Shown here: piece by piece, positions 24,247-30,657 of the stretch
How positions within the stretch are numbered: position 1 is the stretch's first letter
How the letters are laid out: each line of letters starts with the position of its first letter
Assembly (NCBI GenBank): GCA_016872875.1
Contig: VGYW01000005.1
Location: 1-46,065 of the forward strand
Length of the DNA stretch: 46,065 nucleotides
DNA from: Planctomycetota bacterium
GTDB taxonomy: Bacteria; Planctomycetota; PUPC01; DSUN01
Direction: 5' to 3'
The notes under the pieces: model-generated
Told to the model about the DNA's origin: nothing
The model's input: only the letters and a program-made list of their open reading frames with translations
The model's database searches: none
Program-made: the position numbers and the translations under genes

Positions 24247-24506
24247 CAAATAAGGGGACAAGATCGCGGGCGACTCGGTTCTTTGCTCCCGAAGGGAGCA
24301 CAGTGGTTAGCCGGCGGCTTCAGCCGCCGGAGTCGTGCGCCAAGAGCAGAGAAGTCCCGACGGGACGGCAGATACGTGCGGCGGGCCGCCTCCCGTGGCC
24401 TTCTGCCGTCCCTTCGGGACTGGACCGTGTGCGTGCGGCGATCCGGCGGCTGAAGCCGCCGGCTACCTACTGCTGTCCCTTCGGGACTGCGACTTTGTCC
24501 CCCTAC
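24247..24506. repeat. Nested inverted-repeat element (~260 bp)
   Basis: Outer stem GGGGACAAGATCGC / GCGACTTTGTCCCC, middle stem CGGCGGCTTCAGCCGCCGG / CCGGCGGCTGAAGCCGCCGG, and inner units TCCCGACGGGACGGCAGA / TCTGCCGTCCCTTCGGGA. It fills most of the gap between the regulator and ATPase genes and holds no gene. Confidence 0.8.
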
Positions 24507-24549
24507 TTCTCCGGCGGTGTATTAAGGCGGCACCGTGACACAGTCAAAG

Positions 24550-24603
24550 GGGATGGGTGGATGAGAGAATGACTGACAGCCATCCACCCATCCATTCATC
24601 CCC
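24550..24603. repeat. Family C hairpin at the 3' end of the GntR gene
   Basis: GGATGGGTGGATGAGAGAAT and the inverted CATCCACCCATCCATTCATC. The stop codon of the regulator gene (24596-24598) lies inside the right arm, so the element appears to supply the stop. Confidence 0.85.
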
Positions 24604-24994
24604 GCCTTGCACCCTCCAGGGCGCCCTCGAGCACCTCCTCTGCGAGCGCGCGGACCTCTTCGGGGTCGAGGCCCGACGCGAGGGCCTCGTGGATGGCTGC
24701 GGCGATGCGGTCGGCGACGGCTCGGCGGCGATGCCGCAGGCAGAGCCGCGGCGCCGCCTCGCTCACGAAGACGCCGAGGCCCGGGCGCGTGCGCGTCAGG
24801 CCCTCGCGCTCGAGCTCGCGGTACGCCTTCGCCACAGTGTTCGGGTTCACCAGCAGCTCGACCGCGAGCTGGCGCACGGAGGGGAGCTGGTCCCCCGCCG
24901 CGAACGTGCCCGACGCGATGGCGTAGCGCAACCCGTCCACGATCTGCTCGTAGACGGGGACGTTGCTCGCGAGGTTGATGCTGAAGAGCGGCAC
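24596..24994 (-). CDS. GntR-family (YtrA-type) transcriptional regulator
   Basis: A 132-residue protein. I chose the GTG at 24994 because GGAG lies 7 bases upstream and the protein then starts like family members (VPLFSINLASNVPVYEQIVD); GTG at 25024 is an alternative with 10 more residues. The winged helix-turn-helix is complete: GDQLPSVRQLAVELLVNPNT and VAKAYRELEREGL, ending GLGVFVSE, followed by a short C-terminal helix pair as in YtrA regulators of ABC operons. It is likely an autorepressor through the operator at 25011-25032. Confidence 0.9.
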   Translation of the reverse strand: MPLFSINLASNVPVYEQIVDGLRYAIASGTFAAGDQLPSVRQLAVELLVNPNTVAKAYRELEREGLTRTRPGLGVFVSEAAPRLCLRHRRRAVADRIAAAIHEALASGLDPEEVRALAEEVLEGALEGARRG

Positions 24995-25010
24995 GCGGAC
25001 GCTCCGTTCG

Positions 25011-25058
25011 CTGTACCACGGCACTAGTACAGTATATCAAGCTGACACCGATTGTCAA
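25011..25058 (-). promoter_or_regulatory. Promoter and probable GntR operator
   Basis: On the minus strand TTGACA (25053-25058), 16 bp, TATACT (25031-25036). An inverted repeat CTGTAC-N10-GTACAG (25011-25032) covers the expected transcription start and touches the -10 box. This is the place where a GntR autorepressor would act, just upstream of its own gene. Confidence 0.7.
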
Positions 25059-25194
25059 GCCCATGCCGCCCGAAAAGTGCAGTAACTGATTTGCACAGGC
25101 CCGGAACATCGGCTCGGACGCCCCACGGGCTCGCCACTGTGGGGCGATGACTCGCGGCTGCCCGCGGAAGGGGCTCGTCCTGCCCGGCCTGGGA

Positions 25195-25228
25195 GATAAT
25201 TGCAGAGTCATATGACTCTGCAATTATC
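25195..25228. repeat. Stand-alone copy of the family G palindrome
   Basis: A perfect 34-bp palindrome: the core GCAGAGTCATATGACTCTGC extended by GATAATT and AATTATC. The same core occurs three times at 121-450. It lies in the gene-free stretch 25059-25480, which also holds a family A unit and a promoter. Confidence 0.95.
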
Positions 25229-25332
25229 TTTCCAGAGCGCAGCGATGGATGAGCTCATCGCCACTGAGCCCGAATAGGGCGTCTGCTATCTTGCCACCTC
25301 AGCTCCGCGGCAGGCGCGCCGCCGGCCCCGGG

Positions 25333-25369
25333 CGCCCTCACCCGGCCCTCTCCCAAAGGGGGAAGGGAA
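25333..25369. repeat. Family A REP-like unit, intergenic
   Basis: GCCCTCACCCGGCCCTCTCC followed by the imperfect stem CTCCCAAAGGGGG. A degenerate member of the family at 8293, 9817, 32456, 37561 and 40644. Confidence 0.75.
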
Positions 25370-25395
25370 GAACGAAGGCCTGTGGCCACCCCCGT

Positions 25396-25424
25396 TTGAC
25401 AAACATGACCTCGCGCGCCATGCT
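25396..25424 (+). promoter_or_regulatory. Probable promoter for the twin TIM-barrel genes
   Basis: TTGACA (25396-25401), 17 bp, CATGCT (25419-25424), with a leader of about 50 bases to the ATG at 25481. Confidence 0.55.
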
Positions 25425-25480
25425 CTATGGCGGTGTTGGGTGCTAGGTGTTGGGGGCTGGGGGTGAAGAGAGGAGCCGTA

Positions 25481-26455
25481 ATGGGCAGCACACTGAGTCG
25501 TCGCGGGTTCCTGGCCGGAACGGCCGCGGGCCTGGGCCTGGGGGCCATCGGCCACGCCGCGGGGCCGAAGTTCAAGACCACCATCCACAAGGCCGTCATC
25601 CAGGGCCACCCCAGCGAGGCGGCGCTCAAGGGCGTGAAGGACACCGGCTTCGAGGGGATCGAGTGTACCGCCTGGAGCACGCCGCTGGAGGCGGCGGCCA
25701 AGGCGCGCGAAGTCGCAGAAAAGGTCGGCGTGCGAATCCACTCGGTCCTGAGGGCGTGGGTGAACTTCAACAACCCGGCGAGCGTGGAGGGGGACATCAA
25801 GAGCTGCGAGACGGCGCTGAAGACGGCCCAGGCCTACGGCGCCGACGCCATCCTGCTGGTGCCCTGCCGCATGGGCGGCCCAACCCCGCAGCCCTGGGAG
25901 TTCGACATCAAGTTCGACGAGAAGACCGGCCACATCACCCAGGTGGTCGCGGGCGACAACGAGAAGTTCAAGGCCTACATCGAGGCCCACAACAAGTCGT
26001 CCGACGCCTCCATCGAGGCGGTGAAGAAGCTCATCCCGACCGCGGAGACGGCGAAGGTCATCATCGCCCTGGAGAACGTCTGGAACAACATGTGGGTGAA
26101 GCCGGCCATCTTCAAGTGGTTCGTGGCGTCGTTCAACAACCCCTTCGTGGGCGCGTATTTCGACATCGGGAACCACGTGAAGTACGCCCCGCCCGAGCAG
26201 TGGCTGCGCGAGCTCGGGCCGCTCACCGCCAAGCTGCACGCGAAGGACTACAAGCTGAACCCCGACGGCAAAGGGGGCGACTGGGCGAAGATCGGCGAGG
26301 GGAGCGTCAACTGGCCAGCCGTCCGCGCAGAGGTCGAGCGGATCGGCAAGGACCTCTGGCTCACCAACGAGAGCGGCGGCTTCTCGCCCGCCGAGTTCAG
26401 CCGACGCTTCGACCTGATCAACCAGGGGAAGGACCCGGGCGGGCGCGAGAAGTAG
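25481..26455 (+). CDS. Tat-exported sugar isomerase/epimerase-like TIM barrel (copy 1)
   Basis: A 324-residue protein; ATG with AGGAG 6 bases upstream. The Tat motif SRRGFLAGTAAGLGLGA is at the N-terminus. The rest follows the xylose-isomerase-like TIM barrel: GFEGIECTAWSTPLE, VIIALENVWNN (metal-binding Glu region), VGAYFDIGNHV (Asp/His), KLHAKDYKL (His/Asp) and LTNESGG near the end. Known members isomerise or epimerise keto sugars with a divalent metal. The next gene is a close paralogue. Export of a sugar isomerase fits outer-compartment sugar processing, as also suggested by the exported oxidoreductase at 3118. Confidence 0.9.
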   Translation: MGSTLSRRGFLAGTAAGLGLGAIGHAAGPKFKTTIHKAVIQGHPSEAALKGVKDTGFEGIECTAWSTPLEAAAKAREVAEKVGVRIHSVLRAWVNFNNPASVEGDIKSCETALKTAQAYGADAILLVPCRMGGPTPQPWEFDIKFDEKTGHITQVVAGDNEKFKAYIEAHNKSSDASIEAVKKLIPTAETAKVIIALENVWNNMWVKPAIFKWFVASFNNPFVGAYFDIGNHVKYAPPEQWLRELGPLTAKLHAKDYKLNPDGKGGDWAKIGEGSVNWPAVRAEVERIGKDLWLTNESGGFSPAEFSRRFDLINQGKDPGGREK

Positions 26456-26473
26456 GGCGATGCTGGGCTTGTT

Positions 26474-26514
26474 CGATCGGTCGGATCAGTCGGATCAGTC
26501 GGATCAGTCCCATC
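26474..26514. repeat. Family E tandem repeat (GGATCAGTCG)
   Basis: About four copies of a 10-bp unit (GGTCGGATCAGTCGGATCAG and on) between the two paralogous genes. A related unit is embedded in the SUMF1 domain of the large cytochrome gene at 5631-5669. Confidence 0.85.
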
Positions 26515-26539
26515 TTGGCACTTGATGGAGGCATCAACC

Positions 26540-27493
26540 ATGGGAGCACAGTGCAGCCGCCGTGATTTCCTCGCTGCTTCGGCCGCGGGGGCCGCCGTGT
26601 TGGCAGCCGGGCGCGTGGGAGCCGCGCCCTTCAAGACCACCCTGAAGAAGGCCGTCATCATGCACAAGGTCACGGAGGACGGCCTGAAGAAGCTCAAGGA
26701 CGCCGGCTTCGACGGCCTCGAGGCGGGTACCGTGCCTGTGGACGACGCGAAGAAGGCCCGCGAGCTGGCCGAGAAGGCCGGCCTGCGCATCCACTCGGTC
26801 ATCCTGGGCGGCGCGGCCGGCCTGCGCGCCGCGCAGGCATACGGCGCCGAGGCGCTCCTCCTACCCCCAGGCGGAGTTGGCGTGAAGCCCATGCCCGAGC
26901 CGTGGGAGTTCGACATCAAGTTCGACGAGGCCAACGGCCACATCACCCAGGTCGTCGCGGGCGACAACGAGCGGTTCAAGCCCTACATCGAGGCCCACAA
27001 CCGCTCGATGGACGCCGCCATCAAGTCGGTCAAGGGGCTCATCCCCGTCGCCGAGGAGACCAAGGTCGTCATCGCCCTGGAGAACGTCTGGAACAACTGG
27101 TGCGTGCGGCCCGAGCTCTACAAGTGGCTCGTCGCCTCGTTCAACAGCCCGTGGGTGAAGGCGTATTTCGACATCGGGAACAACGTGAAGTATGGCGGCA
27201 TCCTGCGCGGCGGCAAGGTGGAGCTAGCCTACATGCCCGAGGTCTGGATACGCGCCTTCGGGCCGCTCCTGGCAAAGGTGCACGTGAAGGACTACAAGCT
27301 GAACCCCGACGGCAAGGGCGGCAACTGGGCGGGTATCGGGCAGGGGAGCGTCAACTGGCCCGAGGTCCGCAAGGCCCTCGACGAGGTGGGCTACAACGGC
27401 TGGCTGACCGACGAGACCGGCCTGGGCTGGCCCGAGCTCAGCAAGCGCCTCGACCGCATCATCGCCGGCGAGCCGCCCGTGCCGGCGAAGTGA
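26540..27493 (+). CDS. Tat-exported sugar isomerase/epimerase-like TIM barrel (copy 2)
   Basis: A 317-residue paralogue of the previous gene. The ATG at 26540 is set by GGAGG 8 bases upstream, and the Tat motif CSRRDFLAASAAG follows. Long stretches match copy 1: EPWEFDIKFDEANGHITQVV, VVIALENVWNNW, KAYFDIGNNVKY, VHVKDYKLNPDGKGGNW. Relative to copy 1 it lacks about 16 residues after RIHSV, in the second strand-helix unit of the barrel, and has an extra loop (GGILRGGKVELAYMPE) later. The metal-ligand regions are kept, so it is probably active on another substrate or acts with copy 1. Confidence 0.9.
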   Translation: MGAQCSRRDFLAASAAGAAVLAAGRVGAAPFKTTLKKAVIMHKVTEDGLKKLKDAGFDGLEAGTVPVDDAKKARELAEKAGLRIHSVILGGAAGLRAAQAYGAEALLLPPGGVGVKPMPEPWEFDIKFDEANGHITQVVAGDNERFKPYIEAHNRSMDAAIKSVKGLIPVAEETKVVIALENVWNNWCVRPELYKWLVASFNSPWVKAYFDIGNNVKYGGILRGGKVELAYMPEVWIRAFGPLLAKVHVKDYKLNPDGKGGNWAGIGQGSVNWPEVRKALDEVGYNGWLTDETGLGWPELSKRLDRIIAGEPPVPAK

Positions 27494-27516
27494 TTCCTGT
27501 AGCGAAGGACACGGAC

Positions 27517-27589
27517 AAACAAGTTTGTCTGTGGCACCCTGCTTCTCTTGCGTCAACCACGGGTGCCACGCCCAAACTTGTTTGGGCGT
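27517..27589. repeat. Inverted repeat after the TIM-barrel pair
   Basis: Arms AAACAAGTTTGTCTGTGGCA and TGCCACGCCCAAACTTGTTT, loop of about 23 bases. This is the proximal part of the 434-base gene-free stretch 27494-27927. Confidence 0.75.
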
Positions 27590-27613
27590 GCCGGGCCGGA
27601 GGCTTGCTGAGAG

Positions 27614-27874
27614 CAGCGATTCAGACGTAAGCCCCCCGCCTGGTGTCCCGCCCCCGCCGACCTTGCGTCGGTGGGGCGTAGGATTGGCAACTAACAAGAC
27701 CGCCAGCCCCATACCCCCCTCTCCCTCCGCCCGCCGGCGGCGGGCGGAGGGAGAGGGGGGAAGGGAGGTGAGGGCCGCCGCGCGTAGTTACCAATCCTCT
27801 GCCCCACCGACGCAAGGTCGGCGGGGGCAGGAAACTAAAGGCTTCACGACGGGTTTCTTACGTCTGAATCGCTG
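27614..27874. repeat. Nested inverted-repeat element (~260 bp)
   Basis: The outer stem is the exact 18-bp pair CAGCGATTCAGACGTAAG (27614-27631) / CTTACGTCTGAATCGCTG (27857-27874). Inside are the stems GCCGACCTTGCGTCGGTGGG with its partner, then AGGATTGG / CCAATCCT, and a GC-rich core CCCTCCGCCCGCC / GGCGGGCGGAGGG. No open frame worth noting. Similar in size to 24247-24506 and 4813-5050. Confidence 0.85.
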
Positions 27875-27892
27875 TTGCTGAGAGGGCGCAGC

Positions 27893-27929
27893 TTGACAGA
27901 TACGTATGGATATGGTCCAATATACGTAT
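27893..27929 (+). promoter_or_regulatory. Promoter/operator of the toxin-antitoxin pair
   Basis: TTGACA (27893-27898) is followed by two identical 8-bp palindromes ATACGTAT at 27900-27907 and 27922-27929, exactly 22 bp apart (two helical turns). This is the usual build of an operator for a ribbon-helix-helix antitoxin that represses its own operon. The -10 box is not clear (CAATAT at 27918 or TATACG at 27921). Confidence 0.65.
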
Positions 27930-27963
27930 GAAGATCAAAGACCACCTTGCAGGAGGCCTGAAC

Positions 27964-28197
27964 GTGCAGGACGAGAAGACCAAGGTCACACTCCTCGTGA
28001 GAAAGTCCACGGTGAAGCGCGGCAAGGATTATGCTGCTCGCCACCGCACGACGCTGTCGCGGATGTTCGAAGATGACGTGGAGAGGCGCACGCGGGAGGA
28101 GAAGCCGGACCCCATTCACGAACTGCGCGGCACGCTCGTTTACCGCGACCGCGCGGGCGACCCTCGGTTCGAGTACCTGAAGAAGAGATACGAATGA
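27964..28197 (+). CDS. Ribbon-helix-helix antitoxin (VapB-like, DUF6364-like)
   Basis: A 77-residue protein. The GTG at 27964 is chosen because AGGAGG lies 7 bases upstream and the protein then starts QDEKTKVTLLVRKSTVKRG; the ATG at 27928 overlaps the operator and has no ribosome site. KVTLLVRKSTVKRGKDYAAR followed by HRTTLSRMFEDDVERR fits the ribbon-helix-helix. The C-terminal half (HELRGTLVYRDRAGDP) is the toxin-binding tail. It overlaps the PIN toxin gene by four bases (ATGA). Confidence 0.88.
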   Translation: MQDEKTKVTLLVRKSTVKRGKDYAARHRTTLSRMFEDDVERRTREEKPDPIHELRGTLVYRDRAGDPRFEYLKKRYE

Positions 28198-28619
28198 GGG
28201 CGCTCTTCGACTCCGATGTGCTGTTGGACCTCGGACTTGACAGGATGCCATGGGCCGACGCGAGCGAGGCCGCTCTTGCGCTGGCGTCAAGCGGGACCAT
28301 TGAGGGCTTCGTTGCCTGGCATTCGCTTTCCAACGTCAACTACATTGTCAAGGGCGAGGAGTCGCTCGATCCCAGAGAGTTCATCGCGAGGATTTTGGGC
28401 TATCTTCAGGTGGTGCCCGTCGGCCATAGCGATATGCGACTCGCCCTGCGGCTGGCGATATCCGACCTGGAGGACGCGATGCAGGTCGCCGCGGCTATCG
28501 CGTGCGGCGCGGACCGGATCGTCACTCGGAACACGAGGCACTTCAAGGGATCTATCGTTCCAGCCGTCACCCCAGCCGAGCTTCTGAAGGAGCTCAGGGC
28601 CAAGGGCGAAATCCCATGA
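28194..28619 (+). CDS. PIN-domain ribonuclease toxin (VapC-like)
   Basis: A 141-residue protein. The PIN fold is marked by ALFDSDVLLDL with the first Asp pair, a central helical part, DLEDAMQVAAAIACGADRIV with conserved acids, and VTRNTRHFKGS near the C-terminus. Known VapC enzymes cut tRNA or rRNA with two metal ions held by these acids. The start codon overlaps the antitoxin stop. The stop overlaps the start of the lipoprotein gene in the same ATGA fashion, so three genes are translationally coupled. Confidence 0.92.
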   Translation: MRALFDSDVLLDLGLDRMPWADASEAALALASSGTIEGFVAWHSLSNVNYIVKGEESLDPREFIARILGYLQVVPVGHSDMRLALRLAISDLEDAMQVAAAIACGADRIVTRNTRHFKGSIVPAVTPAELLKELRAKGEIP

Positions 28620-29674
28620 CGCCGTGGAAGGTCACGCTGTGCGTGGGTGTGTGCGTGGCCGCCCTCGCGGGCTGCGGGCCGGCGGGCATGTGGTCGGAGC
28701 ATTTCCGCGATACGCTGTCGGGGGAGAAGGCGGTGACGCAGAAGCTCGCCGCCCCACGCGAGCTGGCGATGTTCGATGGCCGCGGCGGCCTGGCACTCGC
28801 GTGGGACGACCTGATGGAGGCGGTCCGCCTGGCCGACGTGGTGGTGATCGGCGAGTCCCACACCGACGCAGCCGGCCACCAGGTGGAGCTGGCCGTAGCG
28901 GAGGACACGCTCAAGCGCTGGCCGAAGTCCGCCCTATCGTTGGAGATGCTCCACCGCGACCATCAGGCCATGGTTGACCACTACCTGGCGGGCAAGATCG
29001 GCCAGGAGGAGTTCGCCAAGCACACGGGCGTGGCCGACTGGGCGGGCAAGGGCACCTGGGCGAAGTGGTATCAGCCCATTGTGGACGCCGCCCGCGGGGC
29101 TAAGGCGCGGGTCGTCGCCGCCAACGCGCCGCGCAAGTACGTGGAGATGGCCCGCAAGGAGGGCTACGCCGCGCTCCGCCGCCTGCCCGAGGCCGAGCGC
29201 AAGCTCTTCGACGTGCCCGAATGGTCCGTCGGCGGCGCCTACTGGCGCGGCTTCCGCGGCAAGATGCGCCACCACGCCGCCCCCGCCCCGCCCAAGCCCG
29301 AGGAAAAGAAGCCCGAGGAGAAGAAGTCCGAGGAGAAGCCCAAGCCCCCCGAGGCGTCCCCCAAGCCGCCGGAGGCGAAGAAGCCGCCCGAACGCAAGCC
29401 GCTCGATGTGGCGGCCATGTTCCGCGCGCAGGAGCTCTGGGACGCCACGATGGCCGGCTCGGTCCTCAATGCCCTCGCCGGCGGCGCACAAAGGGTCATC
29501 CACCTCGTCGGCGGGTTCCACAGCGATCGCGACGGGGGCCTGGTCCAGCGCCTGCGCCGCGCCCGCCCCGACCTTGACGTCCTCACCATCGCCCTCGAGC
29601 CCTCCCACTCGCGCCGCCTGCGGAGCGCCGACCGCGGCCGCGCCGACGTGGTCGTCTACACCGGCGGCCTGTAG
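28616..29674 (+). CDS. ChaN-family lipoprotein with a Lys/Glu/Pro-rich insert
   Basis: A 352-residue protein. The signal peptide ends in lipobox LAGC (CVAALAGCGPAG). The ChaN motifs VVVIGESHTDAAGHQVEL and KSALSLEMLHRDHQAMVDHY mark the family, whose Campylobacter member binds heme and takes part in iron uptake. The C-terminal half (RVIHLVGGFHSDRDGGL) is also typical. Residues ~220-261 form an insert of repeated EEKKP and PPEA units that splits the domain and is not usual in the family. The start overlaps the VapC-like stop, an odd partner for a lipoprotein. Confidence 0.87.
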   Translation: MTPWKVTLCVGVCVAALAGCGPAGMWSEHFRDTLSGEKAVTQKLAAPRELAMFDGRGGLALAWDDLMEAVRLADVVVIGESHTDAAGHQVELAVAEDTLKRWPKSALSLEMLHRDHQAMVDHYLAGKIGQEEFAKHTGVADWAGKGTWAKWYQPIVDAARGAKARVVAANAPRKYVEMARKEGYAALRRLPEAERKLFDVPEWSVGGAYWRGFRGKMRHHAAPAPPKPEEKKPEEKKSEEKPKPPEASPKPPEAKKPPERKPLDVAAMFRAQELWDATMAGSVLNALAGGAQRVIHLVGGFHSDRDGGLVQRLRRARPDLDVLTIALEPSHSRRLRSADRGRADVVVYTGGL

Positions 29675-29694
29675 ACGCTTCCCTCACCCTGGTG

Positions 29695-30282
29695 CTACCA
29701 CGTCCTGTGGATGTCGGTGGGCAGCCCCACGCGCATGAAGAAGCGCGCGAACGCCTGCGAGAGGTGCTCGCGGTAGGGCGGGCGAAGGCGCAGACGAACC
29801 GCGTCGTGTTCAGCAAGCCAGGCCTCAAGGAACTCCCTCGGAAGGCTGAACACTCGGTGGAAGTCCACGATCCTCAAACCGGCGCGATACCCAGGCCCAT
29901 CCTCGCTGTTCAGCATGTTCAGGCTCCATATCCGGCCGGCGGCGATCCGATCCAGGTGCTTGGCCCACGACCTCGCCGTGGGCACTTGGCCCAGTGCGCG
30001 CTCACCCACCTCCCACTCGGCTTGGTATACCTCCAAGGCGTAGTGAGGGCAGAGGATGATGTAGCGAACCTTGCTCTGGGCCAGATCGCAAGTCTGGGTC
30101 ATGACCACAGTATCTACGCTCTCCACCTGAACGAGGCCCCGTAGCGCCTCGGCTCGAGCCGCGGACTTGTGGAATTCCGCTGTCCCCTCTCTCCACGCGA
30201 GGACGGGGCAATCGAAGATCAGATCGCCCTGGTCCAGCGGCGCATCCGCTGCGGCGGGTTCGTACCAGGGGAACGCCATCAT
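29695..30282 (-). CDS. Conserved hypothetical protein with QTCDL motif
   Basis: A 195-residue soluble protein. Features: YEPAAADAPLDQGDLIFDCP near the N-terminus, VVMTQTCDLAQSKVRYIILC in the middle and LRLRPPYREHLSQAFARFFM at the C-terminus. I know this layout (an early DQGD segment, a QTCD or QSCD motif after a beta strand, and a PPYREHLSQAFARFF end) only from uncharacterised proteins. The gene overlaps the upstream 72-residue gene by four bases (ATGA), so they work together. The Cys-Asp motif could bind a metal or be structural; no function can be assigned. Confidence 0.8.
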   Translation of the reverse strand: MMAFPWYEPAAADAPLDQGDLIFDCPVLAWREGTAEFHKSAARAEALRGLVQVESVDTVVMTQTCDLAQSKVRYIILCPHYALEVYQAEWEVGERALGQVPTARSWAKHLDRIAAGRIWSLNMLNSEDGPGYRAGLRIVDFHRVFSLPREFLEAWLAEHDAVRLRLRPPYREHLSQAFARFFMRVGLPTDIHRTW

Positions 30283-30497
30283 TCGTCCTCGTCGTCGGGA
30301 GGTTCGTGGACGGGGATCGGTTTCTGTCGGGGAAGGCTCGCCAGCTCCACCTCGATGGGGAAGGTAGCGATAATCCCCTTCGGCGGAATATCCAGCGCCA
30401 CCATGTCGCGGAATGCGCCCTCATCCTGCTCGGGCTGCCTCATCTTGGCCGTCCGCCTCCGCGCGGCAAGAACTGCCTGCTTCGTGCTGGGTGCCAT
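30279..30497 (-). CDS. Small partner of the QTCDL protein
   Basis: A 72-residue protein starting MAPSTKQAVLAARRRTAKMR. A basic N-terminal half is followed by a hydrophobic strand part (DIPPKGIIATFPIEVELASL) and an acidic tail (PPDDEDE). Its stop overlaps the start of the QTCDL gene. Its size and charge pattern resemble antitoxin-like or chaperone-like small partners, but I recognise no family. Confidence 0.72.
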   Translation of the reverse strand: MAPSTKQAVLAARRRTAKMRQPEQDEGAFRDMVALDIPPKGIIATFPIEVELASLPRQKPIPVHEPPDDEDE

Positions 30498-30574
30498 CGT
30501 TCGCCCACCTATTCAAGGTTGCCGCGGCCTCGCTGCGGGGCCGGCTAGACGTTGTGCCACGCTTGCACTCTTGT

Positions 30575-30603
30575 AACGTATCACCCCCGCCATAGGATGT
30601 CAA
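30575..30603 (-). promoter_or_regulatory. Sigma70-like promoter of the two-gene hypothetical module
   Basis: On the minus strand TTGACA (30598-30603), 17 bp, TACGTT (30575-30580), about 75 bases before the ATG at 30497. Confidence 0.6.
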
Positions 30604-30657
30604 GCATGAGAGCGCGCTGCGTAGCGGGTGTCAACCCGCAGCCCAGCGGGCAAGGGC

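Noticed and set aside
30624..30639. Terminator of the NagB-like gene (GCGGGT-GTCA-ACCCGC)
   Set aside because: A 6-bp stem without a T-run; too weak to call.
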